From positions 1 through 63,491 of the forward strand of contig CAZGHS010000008.1 of the NCBI GenBank assembly GCA_964525495.1: 63,491 bases of DNA. Reading direction: 5' to 3'. Below, in pieces: positions 17,356-26,310 of this stretch. The notes under the pieces are model-generated. The model saw nothing but the letters and a program-made list of their open reading frames with translations, searched no databases and had not been told where the DNA came from. The position numbers and the translations under genes are program-made. How positions within the stretch are numbered: position 1 is the stretch's first letter; every line of letters starts with the position of its first letter. Source of the DNA: CAZGHS01 sp964525495 (GTDB lineage: Bacteria; Patescibacteriota; Microgenomatia; JALYQM01).

Positions 17356-19155
17356 ATGTTAACGAACCTGCCCCTCAGTCAGTTACCTGTAAAAAACACT
17401 TCTAACAACGCTGACGATATGTACAATACTAACCTTCTTGACCTGAATTACACGGTTGTCGATTTAGAAACAACTGGTACACGCCCTATTACAAATCAAA
17501 TCATTGAAATTGGTATCGTAAATATTGCACACGGAGAAATTACAGATACATTTCAAACATTCGTAAACCCAGGCACATCCATTCCACCATTCATTTCTCA
17601 GATGACCGGCATCACCGACAATGATGTCGAATACGCACCTGTTTTTCCAGACATTATTCAAACCATCATGCCCTATCTCGAAAACAGAATTTTCGTCGCA
17701 CACAACGCCGCTTTTGATTACACATTTTTACAAAAAAATCTTCGCGCATGTGGTGTAGATTTCAATGCTCCCAAAATTTGCACTGTCCAACTGTCTCGTA
17801 AACTCATTCCACAGCTCGCCCATCATAAGCTCGATGACCTGGCCAGGCATTTCCATATTGAAATTCCAAACCGCCATCGTGCCCTCGACGACGCTCTCGC
17901 GACAGGCAAAAGTCTTCTCAACATGTTCGAAATCCTCATGCAAACAGGCAAACAAGTATTCGGCTCACTCACAGATTTCACCCAGCCATCAGAAAGTAAG
18001 AAATATAAAATTCTCAAACCAACTATCGACGAGCTCCCACTTACTCCCGGCATCTATCTGATGAAAAACAAAGATGACCAGATCATTTACGTAGGCAAAT
18101 CCAAATGCCTACAAAAACGTGTCCGATCATATTTCTATTCCTCAGAAAAAAAATCTCGCAAACTAGAAAAACTCATTGAGACAGTCGAATCAATCGAACA
18201 TATCACAACAGGATCGGAATTATCAGCGCTTTTACTCGAATCAAAAAAAATTAAAGAGCACCTCCCTGTCTTTAATAAAATGATTCGCGACTACAAAGCG
18301 TATCCATTTCTCAAGATCTCCAAAGAAGCCTTTCCTCGGCTCTACGTTACCCGAGAAATCCGCTCTGACGGTGCAACATACTACGGACCATTCAAATCCT
18401 CTTCCGAATTAAAACACACTATAGAGCGTCTCCAGAAAGCGTTCAAACTTCGTCCATGCAAGCATAAAATAAATCCAAAAAAACCTGAGTCATTAAAACT
18501 CTGCATGTACTACGAACTCGGAGACTGTCCAGGAGTCTGTGGTGGAAAAATGTCTCAAGCAGAATATCTTGACTACGTTGAAAAAGCCAAAGCATTCCTC
18601 AGTGGCAACGAACAAATAATCATGAACAAACTCGAAACACAAATTGATGAATTAAGTGAATCAATGAAATATGAAAAAGCTGCCGAGTTGCGTGATCAAC
18701 TCGTTTCCCTCGAGCGATTGCTCACCAAACAACAACGCATCGCGCGCTGCGTCGAAGAGAACAACGTAGTCATAATCCAAGAAGGCACCACTCGCGACAC
18801 CAAAGAAATTTTCTGTGTCAAAAACGGCATAGTCCACACACGCCTCCTCGGGACAATAAAAAATGACAGAGAATCTGAGTACCTCGATTCAGATACTACA
18901 TTAAATTTTGATGAATATGCAGAATACCAAGACAAAAAAACAAATCAACAAGAAGACATCTGGCGCCATACTCTTTCATCTATTTACAACAATAAGGACG
19001 ACTTTAAAGTCACCAAGGAAAACATCGACGATCTGATGATCATCTCAACATGGCTCATGCAACATACGACCAGTTCACACATCTTGCCAATCCAGTCAGA
19101 AAGTCAGATGCAGCAAACAGTCAAAGCATTAAGTAGGAAATATATCTTACAGTAA
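17356..19155 (+). CDS. DnaQ-like exonuclease fused to UvrC-type GIY-YIG nuclease
   Basis: 599 residues. Residues ~30-200 form a DEDDh 3'-5' exonuclease (VVDLETTG, HNAAFDYTFL, HRALDDALAT). Residues ~225-310 form a GIY-YIG domain (PGIYLMKNKDDQIIYVGKS). A UvrC-like cysteine cluster (KLCMYYELGDCPGVCGG) and a UVR motif (MKYEKAAELRDQL, ~435) follow. The UvrC C-terminal RNase-H-like nuclease and HhH domains are not recognisable. This resembles known DnaQ-Cho type fusions and probably acts in DNA repair. Confidence 0.9.
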   Translation: MLTNLPLSQLPVKNTSNNADDMYNTNLLDLNYTVVDLETTGTRPITNQIIEIGIVNIAHGEITDTFQTFVNPGTSIPPFISQMTGITDNDVEYAPVFPDIIQTIMPYLENRIFVAHNAAFDYTFLQKNLRACGVDFNAPKICTVQLSRKLIPQLAHHKLDDLARHFHIEIPNRHRALDDALATGKSLLNMFEILMQTGKQVFGSLTDFTQPSESKKYKILKPTIDELPLTPGIYLMKNKDDQIIYVGKSKCLQKRVRSYFYSSEKKSRKLEKLIETVESIEHITTGSELSALLLESKKIKEHLPVFNKMIRDYKAYPFLKISKEAFPRLYVTREIRSDGATYYGPFKSSSELKHTIERLQKAFKLRPCKHKINPKKPESLKLCMYYELGDCPGVCGGKMSQAEYLDYVEKAKAFLSGNEQIIMNKLETQIDELSESMKYEKAAELRDQLVSLERLLTKQQRIARCVEENNVVIIQEGTTRDTKEIFCVKNGIVHTRLLGTIKNDRESEYLDSDTTLNFDEYAEYQDKKTNQQEDIWRHTLSSIYNNKDDFKVTKENIDDLMIISTWLMQHTTSSHILPIQSESQMQQTVKALSRKYILQ

Positions 19156-19156
19156 A

Positions 19157-22015
19157 TTACTTAGAAGTTACCTTCAACTCCATGATATAGCGTGAGCCTG
19201 ACCAAAAAAGTGGATTATGATCAAGAATCTCTTCACGGCTCTTACCATATCCATCATATAACCATCGCATGCGGTCATATAGATCTGCATCCTGCTTGTA
19301 AATATAGTTGAACATAGTCTCTGTAGCTGCTTTGTATGCACCAGGATCAGGCTGAGTAGTAATCAAAACATTATATGCGTCAGCAACTTCTGGAGGCAAT
19401 GAACCAGATCGCGCTGTCAAAAATTCAATGCCCGTATCAATTGCTTCCGCGTGTGAACGTCCACAAAATACGACCACAACAGAATTCTCGTCAGTATATT
19501 CAAGATACTGTTCCAGATTAGAAATTTGCTGTTGAGAAGTAACATCATAAGAACTATATTGAATATTCTCAAGCTCTAGATTAAACGATGTACCATCAGC
19601 TAACGTCATACCACCTCCCATATTCATAGCAGGTATCTCACCTAATGTATCCACAATCTGTATTGATCCTACTTTTTGAGCTACCATTCCACCTTCAGTT
19701 CCTTCGCGTACTATTTCTCCCGGTAGACCTACTCGTACTCCTTCTATCTCAGCATTAGCAGAATGAGCAAAAACCACCCAGCGATCATGTATTTTTGTAA
19801 CATAAATTTCATTTACTGGAATATCAACAGGAATATTGTCTGGTTCCACATACACCCACTTTGTAACATTAGCATCATTAAGCTCTAAAAATTGTCCTTG
19901 CGTAGAAATCGTAAATTCTTGTTTCTTATTAAATATCTCATCAACTAATAGGACAGGTTCTTCTACGTTAACTTCAACAGGGATTACAGCTGCCGGTTCT
20001 ACAGGAATCGGCGTCTGAACTACTTGAGGTTGTTCAATCTGTTCTACAACAACTGGCTCTTGCACTGGCGGAACATGAGTTTCAGTAGGAGCAAATATAA
20101 ATCGAGATCTAGCACGAGGTATCTCTTGTATATTCTGCGTTGAAGGCACGACAGGTGATTCTACTGCCACAGGCTTCGGCGCTTCCACAACAGGAGCTTC
20201 CGGCGCAGCAATTGGCGTTGGCTGCGATGCAGTATTTGTAAAAATAAACCGAGACTTTGCACGACCAATAACTGGCTCTTCAACTTGTCCTATTTTTGTT
20301 TCAGGATGGTTAGGATCAGCATGATCACCCTGCATGAATGCAATTTCTGCAGCACTTGTTCCATTATCTTGTGGAGGAATGGTCATAATCATTTCACCAG
20401 GCTTGACCATGAAAGCTTTATCAAAGTCCATTAACTTATTAGCTTCTATTCGCAAATCCTCAGCTGAGATACGTGGATTCTTTGCAACTATTGATTCAAG
20501 TACCCGTGTATCCTCTGCACTTAAACGAAAATTACACGCAATTTGATTTAGAAACTGTTCACCTGAACACTCTAAAGATGGATCATATCCAGCCGCATCC
20601 AATGTTTGAAAAATACCATCGCCTTTTTCGACTACAAACTTCATAACATCATCTTTAAACTGCCATGCTCGTTCGATCTGATCTTCCTGTAAAACAGGAA
20701 CCACGCCTTCTGTATTTTGTACTGGTCCGTTTCCTCCATTGCCACTAGTATCGGGCATGTTATTTTCCATACGAGGTCGCCCCATACTCAATTCATGATG
20801 AACTACAGTATGTTCAACAGGTTCAGATATTACAGCATCTTTAACACCGAGAGTCGGCATTGGTTGAGCTACCACAATTTCAGGTTCTTTATGAAATAAT
20901 CCTTTTACCCATTCTGTTTGTTGTATTTTAAAATTTTGAAACCACTCTGTCTGTCCAATAGTATGTTCGAAAATATGTGCACCCACAAAAGCTGGTAAAC
21001 CTGCAACCACAGGAGCATGAGCTAAACGACCAAGACTCGCCCATTTGCGACTATTCTTACCGTAAATATCAAGCTGAGTATTCACATTCTGAGCTACGTT
21101 CTTAAATCTATTTTTTTCTTCCTCTGACCAAACATCAACAGAATGAGTTTCTTGATATCTCACCGAACCAGCATGTGCCTTACTAACATGATCTATAGAA
21201 GTTAATCTGCCCGTCCGATGCCCTAATTCCTGTGATGCTTTATACAAAGCTACCATTATTCGTCGTGCTTCCAAACGTGCTTCTCGGGTATCTGCCGTAT
21301 CAATAGCAAGTTTTGCTTGCTGCATAAATCCCACCAAATTCTCACGAGTCTTTTCAGTATCAGAGGATGAAAGCATTGCCAACGTCTGAGAGGGATCAGT
21401 ATCATTCACAATGATAGACAAAACTTGAACTTGCTTCTTATGCTCTTCAACGTTATATGATTTCGTAATAGCAACATCAACCGCACCACGAGTTACACCA
21501 CGATAAGTATTTTCAACTTTAGACCATGCATCATTTTTTTCTTCCTGCATCACACGACTACCCACATGATCATGAAAATACTGTCGTGCACCTTTAGCTG
21601 CATAATCTGCATATTCTCTATAGGTATCTCGAACAGCTTTTACTAAAGTCGCACCAATAACTGTGATAGGTTTTCCTGCAATATCTATTGCACCACCTAT
21701 TGCTGCTGTACCCATTCGTACTGCAGCACCAAATCCTATCCATTTGCCTTTTTCCCACGCAAATTTTCCAGCATCTTGCAAAGCATGTGTCGGATGAGCA
21801 ATATACTCTTCTGCTTTCTGGGAAACTTCACGAGATTTAATATCAACAAATAAATCTATTTGGGCACGTACTTCAGCCAATTTTCTGCGTGATGCTTCAC
21901 GAGTTTGTTGAATTCGCTCTTCAATAGAAACAGGATTTTGATCATTATCATGCCTATCGCCGTTATTACGATATTCATGTCCACCATGGAGTTGACCAAC
22001 TTCGATCATAGGCAT
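19157..22015 (-). CDS. Large orphan protein, 952 aa
   Basis: No family is recognised. The N-terminal ~330 residues are helical and charged with two weakly hydrophobic Ala/Gly stretches (~80-110 and ~305-325), possibly membrane-associated. The centre (~560-680) is a Pro/Val/Glu-rich linker containing two copies of RA[KR]SRFIF (~589 and ~638). The C-terminal ~270 residues look globular and end in RYIMELKVTSK. I chose the ATG at 22015; TATATT lies 6 nt before it, suggesting leaderless expression. The stop is one base from that of the UvrC-like gene. Confidence 0.75.
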   Translation of the reverse strand: MPMIEVGQLHGGHEYRNNGDRHDNDQNPVSIEERIQQTREASRRKLAEVRAQIDLFVDIKSREVSQKAEEYIAHPTHALQDAGKFAWEKGKWIGFGAAVRMGTAAIGGAIDIAGKPITVIGATLVKAVRDTYREYADYAAKGARQYFHDHVGSRVMQEEKNDAWSKVENTYRGVTRGAVDVAITKSYNVEEHKKQVQVLSIIVNDTDPSQTLAMLSSSDTEKTRENLVGFMQQAKLAIDTADTREARLEARRIMVALYKASQELGHRTGRLTSIDHVSKAHAGSVRYQETHSVDVWSEEEKNRFKNVAQNVNTQLDIYGKNSRKWASLGRLAHAPVVAGLPAFVGAHIFEHTIGQTEWFQNFKIQQTEWVKGLFHKEPEIVVAQPMPTLGVKDAVISEPVEHTVVHHELSMGRPRMENNMPDTSGNGGNGPVQNTEGVVPVLQEDQIERAWQFKDDVMKFVVEKGDGIFQTLDAAGYDPSLECSGEQFLNQIACNFRLSAEDTRVLESIVAKNPRISAEDLRIEANKLMDFDKAFMVKPGEMIMTIPPQDNGTSAAEIAFMQGDHADPNHPETKIGQVEEPVIGRAKSRFIFTNTASQPTPIAAPEAPVVEAPKPVAVESPVVPSTQNIQEIPRARSRFIFAPTETHVPPVQEPVVVEQIEQPQVVQTPIPVEPAAVIPVEVNVEEPVLLVDEIFNKKQEFTISTQGQFLELNDANVTKWVYVEPDNIPVDIPVNEIYVTKIHDRWVVFAHSANAEIEGVRVGLPGEIVREGTEGGMVAQKVGSIQIVDTLGEIPAMNMGGGMTLADGTSFNLELENIQYSSYDVTSQQQISNLEQYLEYTDENSVVVVFCGRSHAEAIDTGIEFLTARSGSLPPEVADAYNVLITTQPDPGAYKAATETMFNYIYKQDADLYDRMRWLYDGYGKSREEILDHNPLFWSGSRYIMELKVTSK

Positions 22016-22208
22016 CAATTAAATATAAAAAATATGGAATTACTTATGGTTAAAAGCTCGAAATACTTCAAGATTTAAACGATAAGCCCTACTACCTTCA
22101 ATATTAATTTTTAATACACAACAATTCACATCAACGATCAACTCGTTAATAGAAGATATGTATTAAATACTAATAAATAGAAGAAAGATTATCGTGTGCC
22201 GTAGCACA

Positions 22209-22258
22209 GGGAGACGCGCAGACCCAAAGGTCTTTGCATGAACGCTCGCGCGTCCCCC
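22209..22258 (-). terminator. Long hairpin after the surface-protein gene
   Basis: GGGAGACGCGC (22209-22219) pairs with GCGCGTCCCCC (22248-22258), enclosing a second hairpin AGACC/GGTCT (22220-22233). It begins 11 nt after the stop codon. There is no T-run, so termination is a guess. Confidence 0.5.
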
Positions 22259-22269
22259 TAGCTACAACA

Positions 22270-23490
22270 CTACTTGGTGTACTGGCCTGACTTAACCTTG
22301 CCGGCGCTCCGCGCAAGATGAATGCCAAGCGCAAATACGCCAAGGATGAGAGCAAGAACAGGCACCAGCCAGACAAGCGTCTTGATGCTTGTCAACGAGA
22401 AGCCCTCGTCAGGAACCGGCTGTAGATTCAGGGTAAGACCTGCAAGATCAGCAGCGCCGCCGTTTGGCAATGTTGGATTATCAGCGCCTGTGGATGCAGT
22501 TGGGTTTGTACCAGCGACAACGCCGGATGGTGATGTGCTGGCAGCAGGAGCAGCGCGATAGATGACCAGTTGGAGATCGCCAGGAACAGTACTGTCTTCA
22601 ACCTCGAAGGAGACGGTGATTTTGGCAATCCCGGACTCTATAACCATATTGGTTCCTGCGGCATCGACGATCACTGCATCATAAACTCCAGCAGAGTTCG
22701 CATTACCAGTCCAGTACCCACCATGGCCAGACGCGTTAAACGGCGCTCGAGTGTCAGACGTCAATGTCATCGTGAAAGGAGTATTGGCGTTCAGCACCCA
22801 ATCAAACGAGTCGCCATCCGCGAGTTGAAGCGTATAGCTGATAAGCTTGGAAAGGGCAACCGTTTCGATCGCACCTTGATTGGCCAGGATGGCCGTGGGT
22901 GATGGAACCAAGGTCGGAACAACCGTAGTCGAAACCGGCGATGCTGCATTGTATTGCATCACAACCAGCTGGATCTCCGATGTGCTCCCTCGAGTATCGA
23001 TGGTCGCGGTAACCGGGCCGGTGGCTTGGACAATAACGGCCGTGCCGATAGTCTTGTCAGTCCAGTCCAGCGTCACACTGGTATTAGGCGCGACAAATGT
23101 GTTTGAGGCCTGGCCGTCGCCATGATACATATTGCCGGACGAGATCAGGGTCACGAGGACCTTCTCATTTGCCGCAAGAGTGCCACCAACTGTAAAGTCA
23201 ACAGCCCCGACAATCGTGGACCCAAAAACAGGCGCCTCGTAGTAGCCAGGCAGAAGCCTGGTTGAATTGCCAATAAGCACCCCAACCGGAGTGGGCTGAG
23301 GAGTCGCTGCAGGTGCAGCTGTTGGCATAGCGGTAGGCGCCGGGGTTACGGTCCCAGGGATTGCTGTCGGTGTTGGCGCAGCCTGAGCACCAACCGAAGT
23401 CGTCGACGAATGCACTGCGAGAAGAGCGGCTAGGATCATCACTGCTAGAAGCAGAAGCGAGAGAGGGCGCGTGCGTGTAAGAATACGCAT
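22270..23490 (-). CDS. Secreted/surface Thr-Pro-Ala-rich protein
   Basis: 406 residues, no family recognised. Signal peptide at the N-terminus (basic MRILTRTR, hydrophobic LLLLAVMILAALLAV, then SVGAQA). A Thr/Pro/Ala linker follows (~38-68), then two beta-rich domains (~70-190 and ~210-310) that may be repeats, since both end in a LQLVI/IQLVV strand. A C-terminal membrane helix (LVWLVPVLALILGVFALGI) and a short basic tail complete it. No LPxTG motif. AAGGAG lies 11 nt before the ATG. The coding sequence is visibly more G+C-rich than its neighbours, consistent with foreign origin or different constraint. Confidence 0.85.
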   Translation of the reverse strand: MRILTRTRPLSLLLLAVMILAALLAVHSSTTSVGAQAAPTPTAIPGTVTPAPTAMPTAAPAATPQPTPVGVLIGNSTRLLPGYYEAPVFGSTIVGAVDFTVGGTLAANEKVLVTLISSGNMYHGDGQASNTFVAPNTSVTLDWTDKTIGTAVIVQATGPVTATIDTRGSTSEIQLVVMQYNAASPVSTTVVPTLVPSPTAILANQGAIETVALSKLISYTLQLADGDSFDWVLNANTPFTMTLTSDTRAPFNASGHGGYWTGNANSAGVYDAVIVDAAGTNMVIESGIAKITVSFEVEDSTVPGDLQLVIYRAAPAASTSPSGVVAGTNPTASTGADNPTLPNGGAADLAGLTLNLQPVPDEGFSLTSIKTLVWLVPVLALILGVFALGIHLARSAGKVKSGQYTK

Positions 23491-23977
23491 TGGGTTAGTC
23501 TCCTTAGTAGTTGGCGAGTTGTCGAAGAACCACGAATCGAACTATATTCCGAGCGTTTCCACCTCCATAGCTAAATCACGAGTCCAACTTCAAAAACCCG
23601 TTTTTTCGGGCGTGATCAGAACTTTCTTTTCAAATCTCCTTTGCTCAAAAGAATCCAATAAAAACGACCACAAGGTCATCATCTTTATAGGATTCTCTCA
23701 AATCAAAGGAATAAATAATCTTTCTTTATATAAAGGTAGTAGGGATTGAACAGAAGTTTGAGACCATAAATCAGACTCAAAAAGATATAAATCTATCCCT
23801 TCAAGGCCGAAAACAGACTCCAACTTCCATTAGTCCCTACCACTCAAGCTATTAAAGTACCCCTGTTTTAAGACAAAACAAGGATCATATCCCAAGCACA
23901 AACTCAGACTATGATCCTTACTTTGCAGAAAAATCCTTCCAATTCACAAAACGCATAATACTATAGGTCAATAAAGC
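23491..23977 (-). promoter_or_regulatory. ~490-nt structured leader of the surface-protein gene
   Basis: This gene-free stretch holds, in transcript order, a 10-bp hairpin AAGGATCATA / TATGATCCTT (23919-23880) followed by T-rich sequence; an imperfect hairpin GGTAGTAGGGA / TCCCTACCACT region (23843-23734); and a terminator-like CCCG-A6-CGGG-T5 (23612-23592) about 100 nt before the ATG. Attenuation or a separate small RNA is possible; no known riboswitch is recognised. Confidence 0.5.
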
Positions 23978-23983
23978 AAAAGC

Positions 23984-24011
23984 ATTATACCATTTTTGAA
24001 GGGAAAGTCAA
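23984..24011 (-). promoter_or_regulatory. Promoter of the surface-protein transcript
   Basis: TTGACT (24011-24006) and TATAAT (23989-23984) on the minus strand with a 16-nt spacer, just after the polA stop codon. Predicted start near 23977. Confidence 0.75.
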
Positions 24012-24022
24012 TATATTATAGG

Positions 24023-26257
24023 CTATTTTATACTCTTCATCTCGCCCCAGTTTTTACCAACTGCGAGTCCTACATCAACAGGAACGCTTAGAGGTAGCGC
24101 ATCCTTCATTTCGCGAGCAACGATCGGCGACCAAATATCCACCTTATCTTCACTCACTTCAAAAACAAGTTCGTCGTGCACCTGTAATACCATCGCAATT
24201 TCCTTACTCTCACCAATTATTTTATCCAAATGAACCATCGCAACTTTAATCATCTCAGCTTGCGTACCTTGCGCTGGCATATTCACTGCCATACGCTCTC
24301 CAGCAGAGCGTAATCGCTTATCTTGAGACTGCAATTCAGGCAGATACCGTCGTCGTCCCATCACAGTCTCTATATACCCCACTTCACGACCCTTTTCCAA
24401 AGTCGCATCTATCCACTGCTTCACTTTTGGAAACGCATCAAAATATGCTTTAATAAAAAGCTGTGCCTGAGAAAACGTTATCTTCAAATCTTTCGATAAC
24501 GCATGGGGTCCCATTCCATACATCAAACCAAAATTAATTGCCTTCGCGCTTCGACGCTGATCTTTGGATACCTGATCCTGCGCAATGTTAAATACCAACG
24601 CTGCAGTACTGGCATGAATATCTCGTCCATCAGAAAAAATCGCTTTCATGCCATCATCCCCTGACAAATGCGCCAGGATACGAAGTTCAATCTGTGAATA
24701 ATCACAAGCAAGCAACACACACCCTTCAGGCGCAACAAATGCTTTACGAATAGGCGCACCATATTGCCCCTTGATAGGAATATTCTGTAAATTTGGATCG
24801 ATCGAAGACAACCGACCAGTTGCGGCTATATCCAGACGAAACGTCGAATGGATCCGTCCATCTTCAGCAATATATTTTGGCAACGCGTCAATATAAGTTG
24901 ATTTTAGTTTATACAGTTCTCGATAATCCAAAATCTTCTGCGCGATTTCCTGAGTTAAAGCCAATTCATTTAAAACTTCTTCATCTGTCGATCGCCCTGT
25001 CTTCGTCCTCTTGATCACAGGTAACTTCATGTGATCAAACAAAACTTCAGACAACTGTTTCGGCGAGTTCAAATTAAATTCATGTCCTGCAATCTCATAA
25101 ATCTGTTTAGTAATTATCTCAAGCTTCTCCCCAAAATCTTTACTCAATATTTCCAATGTCTTTGGATCAACCACGACACCATGCTCTTTCATTCGCTGCA
25201 ACACATCCACCATCTCGAGATCCAAATTCACAATTACTTCAGGCTGATCTTTCAAGAACTCTTTCATCTTTGTTTTCTCATCCACCACGTCCGCTTCCTC
25301 ACCGAGCAAACTTTCCTGCTTTGACACAGTTTTTTTCCCAGCAGGCTTTTCTTCCTTAGGATTCTCCACACCACGCACACGCTTTACCAAACTCTTAAAG
25401 TCCAGTTCCTCAAAAAGTTTAATTACTTTCTCTTTATCAAAATGTTCTGTTCGACACGCTTCCAGATCAATCTTTATCGGAACCTTCGTATCAATAGTCG
25501 CAAGCTTTTTTGAAACAGCAGCCATCTCAGCACTTTCAACTAATTTATGTCGTGTTTTCTCATCCACTTCATCCAAGTGAGTATATAAATATTCAATATT
25601 TCCAAATTTATCTAACAACTTCTTCGCACCGACATCTCCAATACCCGCAACACCAGGAATGTTGTCCGAAGTATCTCCCCGCAATGCTTTAAAGTCGATC
25701 AACTGCAAAGGTTCTTTCAATCCATACTTCTCACAGAATGCAGCAACATCCATGATTATTCCATCACTAAATGTTTTTCCTGGCATCAAAGCCTTTACAT
25801 GATCACTCAACAGCTGCAAAAGATCTCGATCGCCTGTCACAATAATCGCTTCATCAATATCAGTTTTCTTCGCGTGAATATCCGACTCAATTTGACGAAC
25901 CAAAGTTCCAATCACATCATCAGCTTCATATCCTTCGATCGCAAAAATTGGAATATTGAACGCTTCAACCAACTGATACACGCGCGCAATCTGTGAAACA
26001 AGCGTATCGTCCATCGGTTTGCGCTGCGCTTTGTACTGCGTAAATTCTTGATGACGAAATGTTGGCTTTCCTTTGTCAAAAGTAACAACAACATACTTCG
26101 GCTTAAATTTATCGAGTACTTGCATCAACATCATTGCAAATCCATACACCGCATTCACTGGTTCACCATTCGGTGTAGTCAAGGCAGGATATGCATGAAA
26201 AGCTCGATACAAAAGACCATTACCATCTATCAAAAAAGCCTGATTATGCGAATTCAT
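24023..26257 (-). CDS. polA: DNA polymerase I without a 3'-5' exonuclease domain
   Basis: 744 residues, well short of the ~900 of E. coli Pol I. The N-terminal 5' nuclease (LIDGNGLLYRAFHA; VTGDRDLLQL; KALRGDTSDNIPGV) ends near 290. A charged linker leads straight to the polymerase thumb (~345), leaving no room for the proofreading domain. Polymerase motifs: A (ACDYSQIELRILAHLSGD), B (RRSAKAINFGLMYGMG) and C (QVHDELVFEV). TATACT lies 6 nt before the ATG. Confidence 0.95.
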   Translation of the reverse strand: MNSHNQAFLIDGNGLLYRAFHAYPALTTPNGEPVNAVYGFAMMLMQVLDKFKPKYVVVTFDKGKPTFRHQEFTQYKAQRKPMDDTLVSQIARVYQLVEAFNIPIFAIEGYEADDVIGTLVRQIESDIHAKKTDIDEAIIVTGDRDLLQLLSDHVKALMPGKTFSDGIIMDVAAFCEKYGLKEPLQLIDFKALRGDTSDNIPGVAGIGDVGAKKLLDKFGNIEYLYTHLDEVDEKTRHKLVESAEMAAVSKKLATIDTKVPIKIDLEACRTEHFDKEKVIKLFEELDFKSLVKRVRGVENPKEEKPAGKKTVSKQESLLGEEADVVDEKTKMKEFLKDQPEVIVNLDLEMVDVLQRMKEHGVVVDPKTLEILSKDFGEKLEIITKQIYEIAGHEFNLNSPKQLSEVLFDHMKLPVIKRTKTGRSTDEEVLNELALTQEIAQKILDYRELYKLKSTYIDALPKYIAEDGRIHSTFRLDIAATGRLSSIDPNLQNIPIKGQYGAPIRKAFVAPEGCVLLACDYSQIELRILAHLSGDDGMKAIFSDGRDIHASTAALVFNIAQDQVSKDQRRSAKAINFGLMYGMGPHALSKDLKITFSQAQLFIKAYFDAFPKVKQWIDATLEKGREVGYIETVMGRRRYLPELQSQDKRLRSAGERMAVNMPAQGTQAEMIKVAMVHLDKIIGESKEIAMVLQVHDELVFEVSEDKVDIWSPIVAREMKDALPLSVPVDVGLAVGKNWGEMKSIK

Positions 26258-26263
26258 AGTGGT

Positions 26264-26269
26264 AGTATA
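26264..26269 (-). promoter_or_regulatory. -10 box of polA (leaderless)
   Basis: TATACT on the minus strand, 6 nt before the ATG at 26257; no room for a ribosome site. Confidence 0.55.
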
Positions 26270-26310
26270 ACACGCACATATACGGAAATAGCCCTACTCC
26301 ACCCAAACTT

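Larger units (their letters stand above)
22087..23744. mobile_element. Candidate element A bounded by inverted CCCTACTACCTT
   Basis: CCCTACTACCTT (22087-22098) and its exact reverse complement AAGGTAGTAGGG (23733-23744) bracket the surface-protein gene. The same motif forms an 18-bp inverted pair around another accessory gene at 49716-50340. No transposase is encoded and no target duplication is visible. The repeats are seen directly; mobility is inference. Confidence 0.35.

Noticed and set aside
22270..23490. LPxTG sortase substrate
   Set aside because: The protein has a C-terminal membrane helix but no LPxTG-like motif before it.
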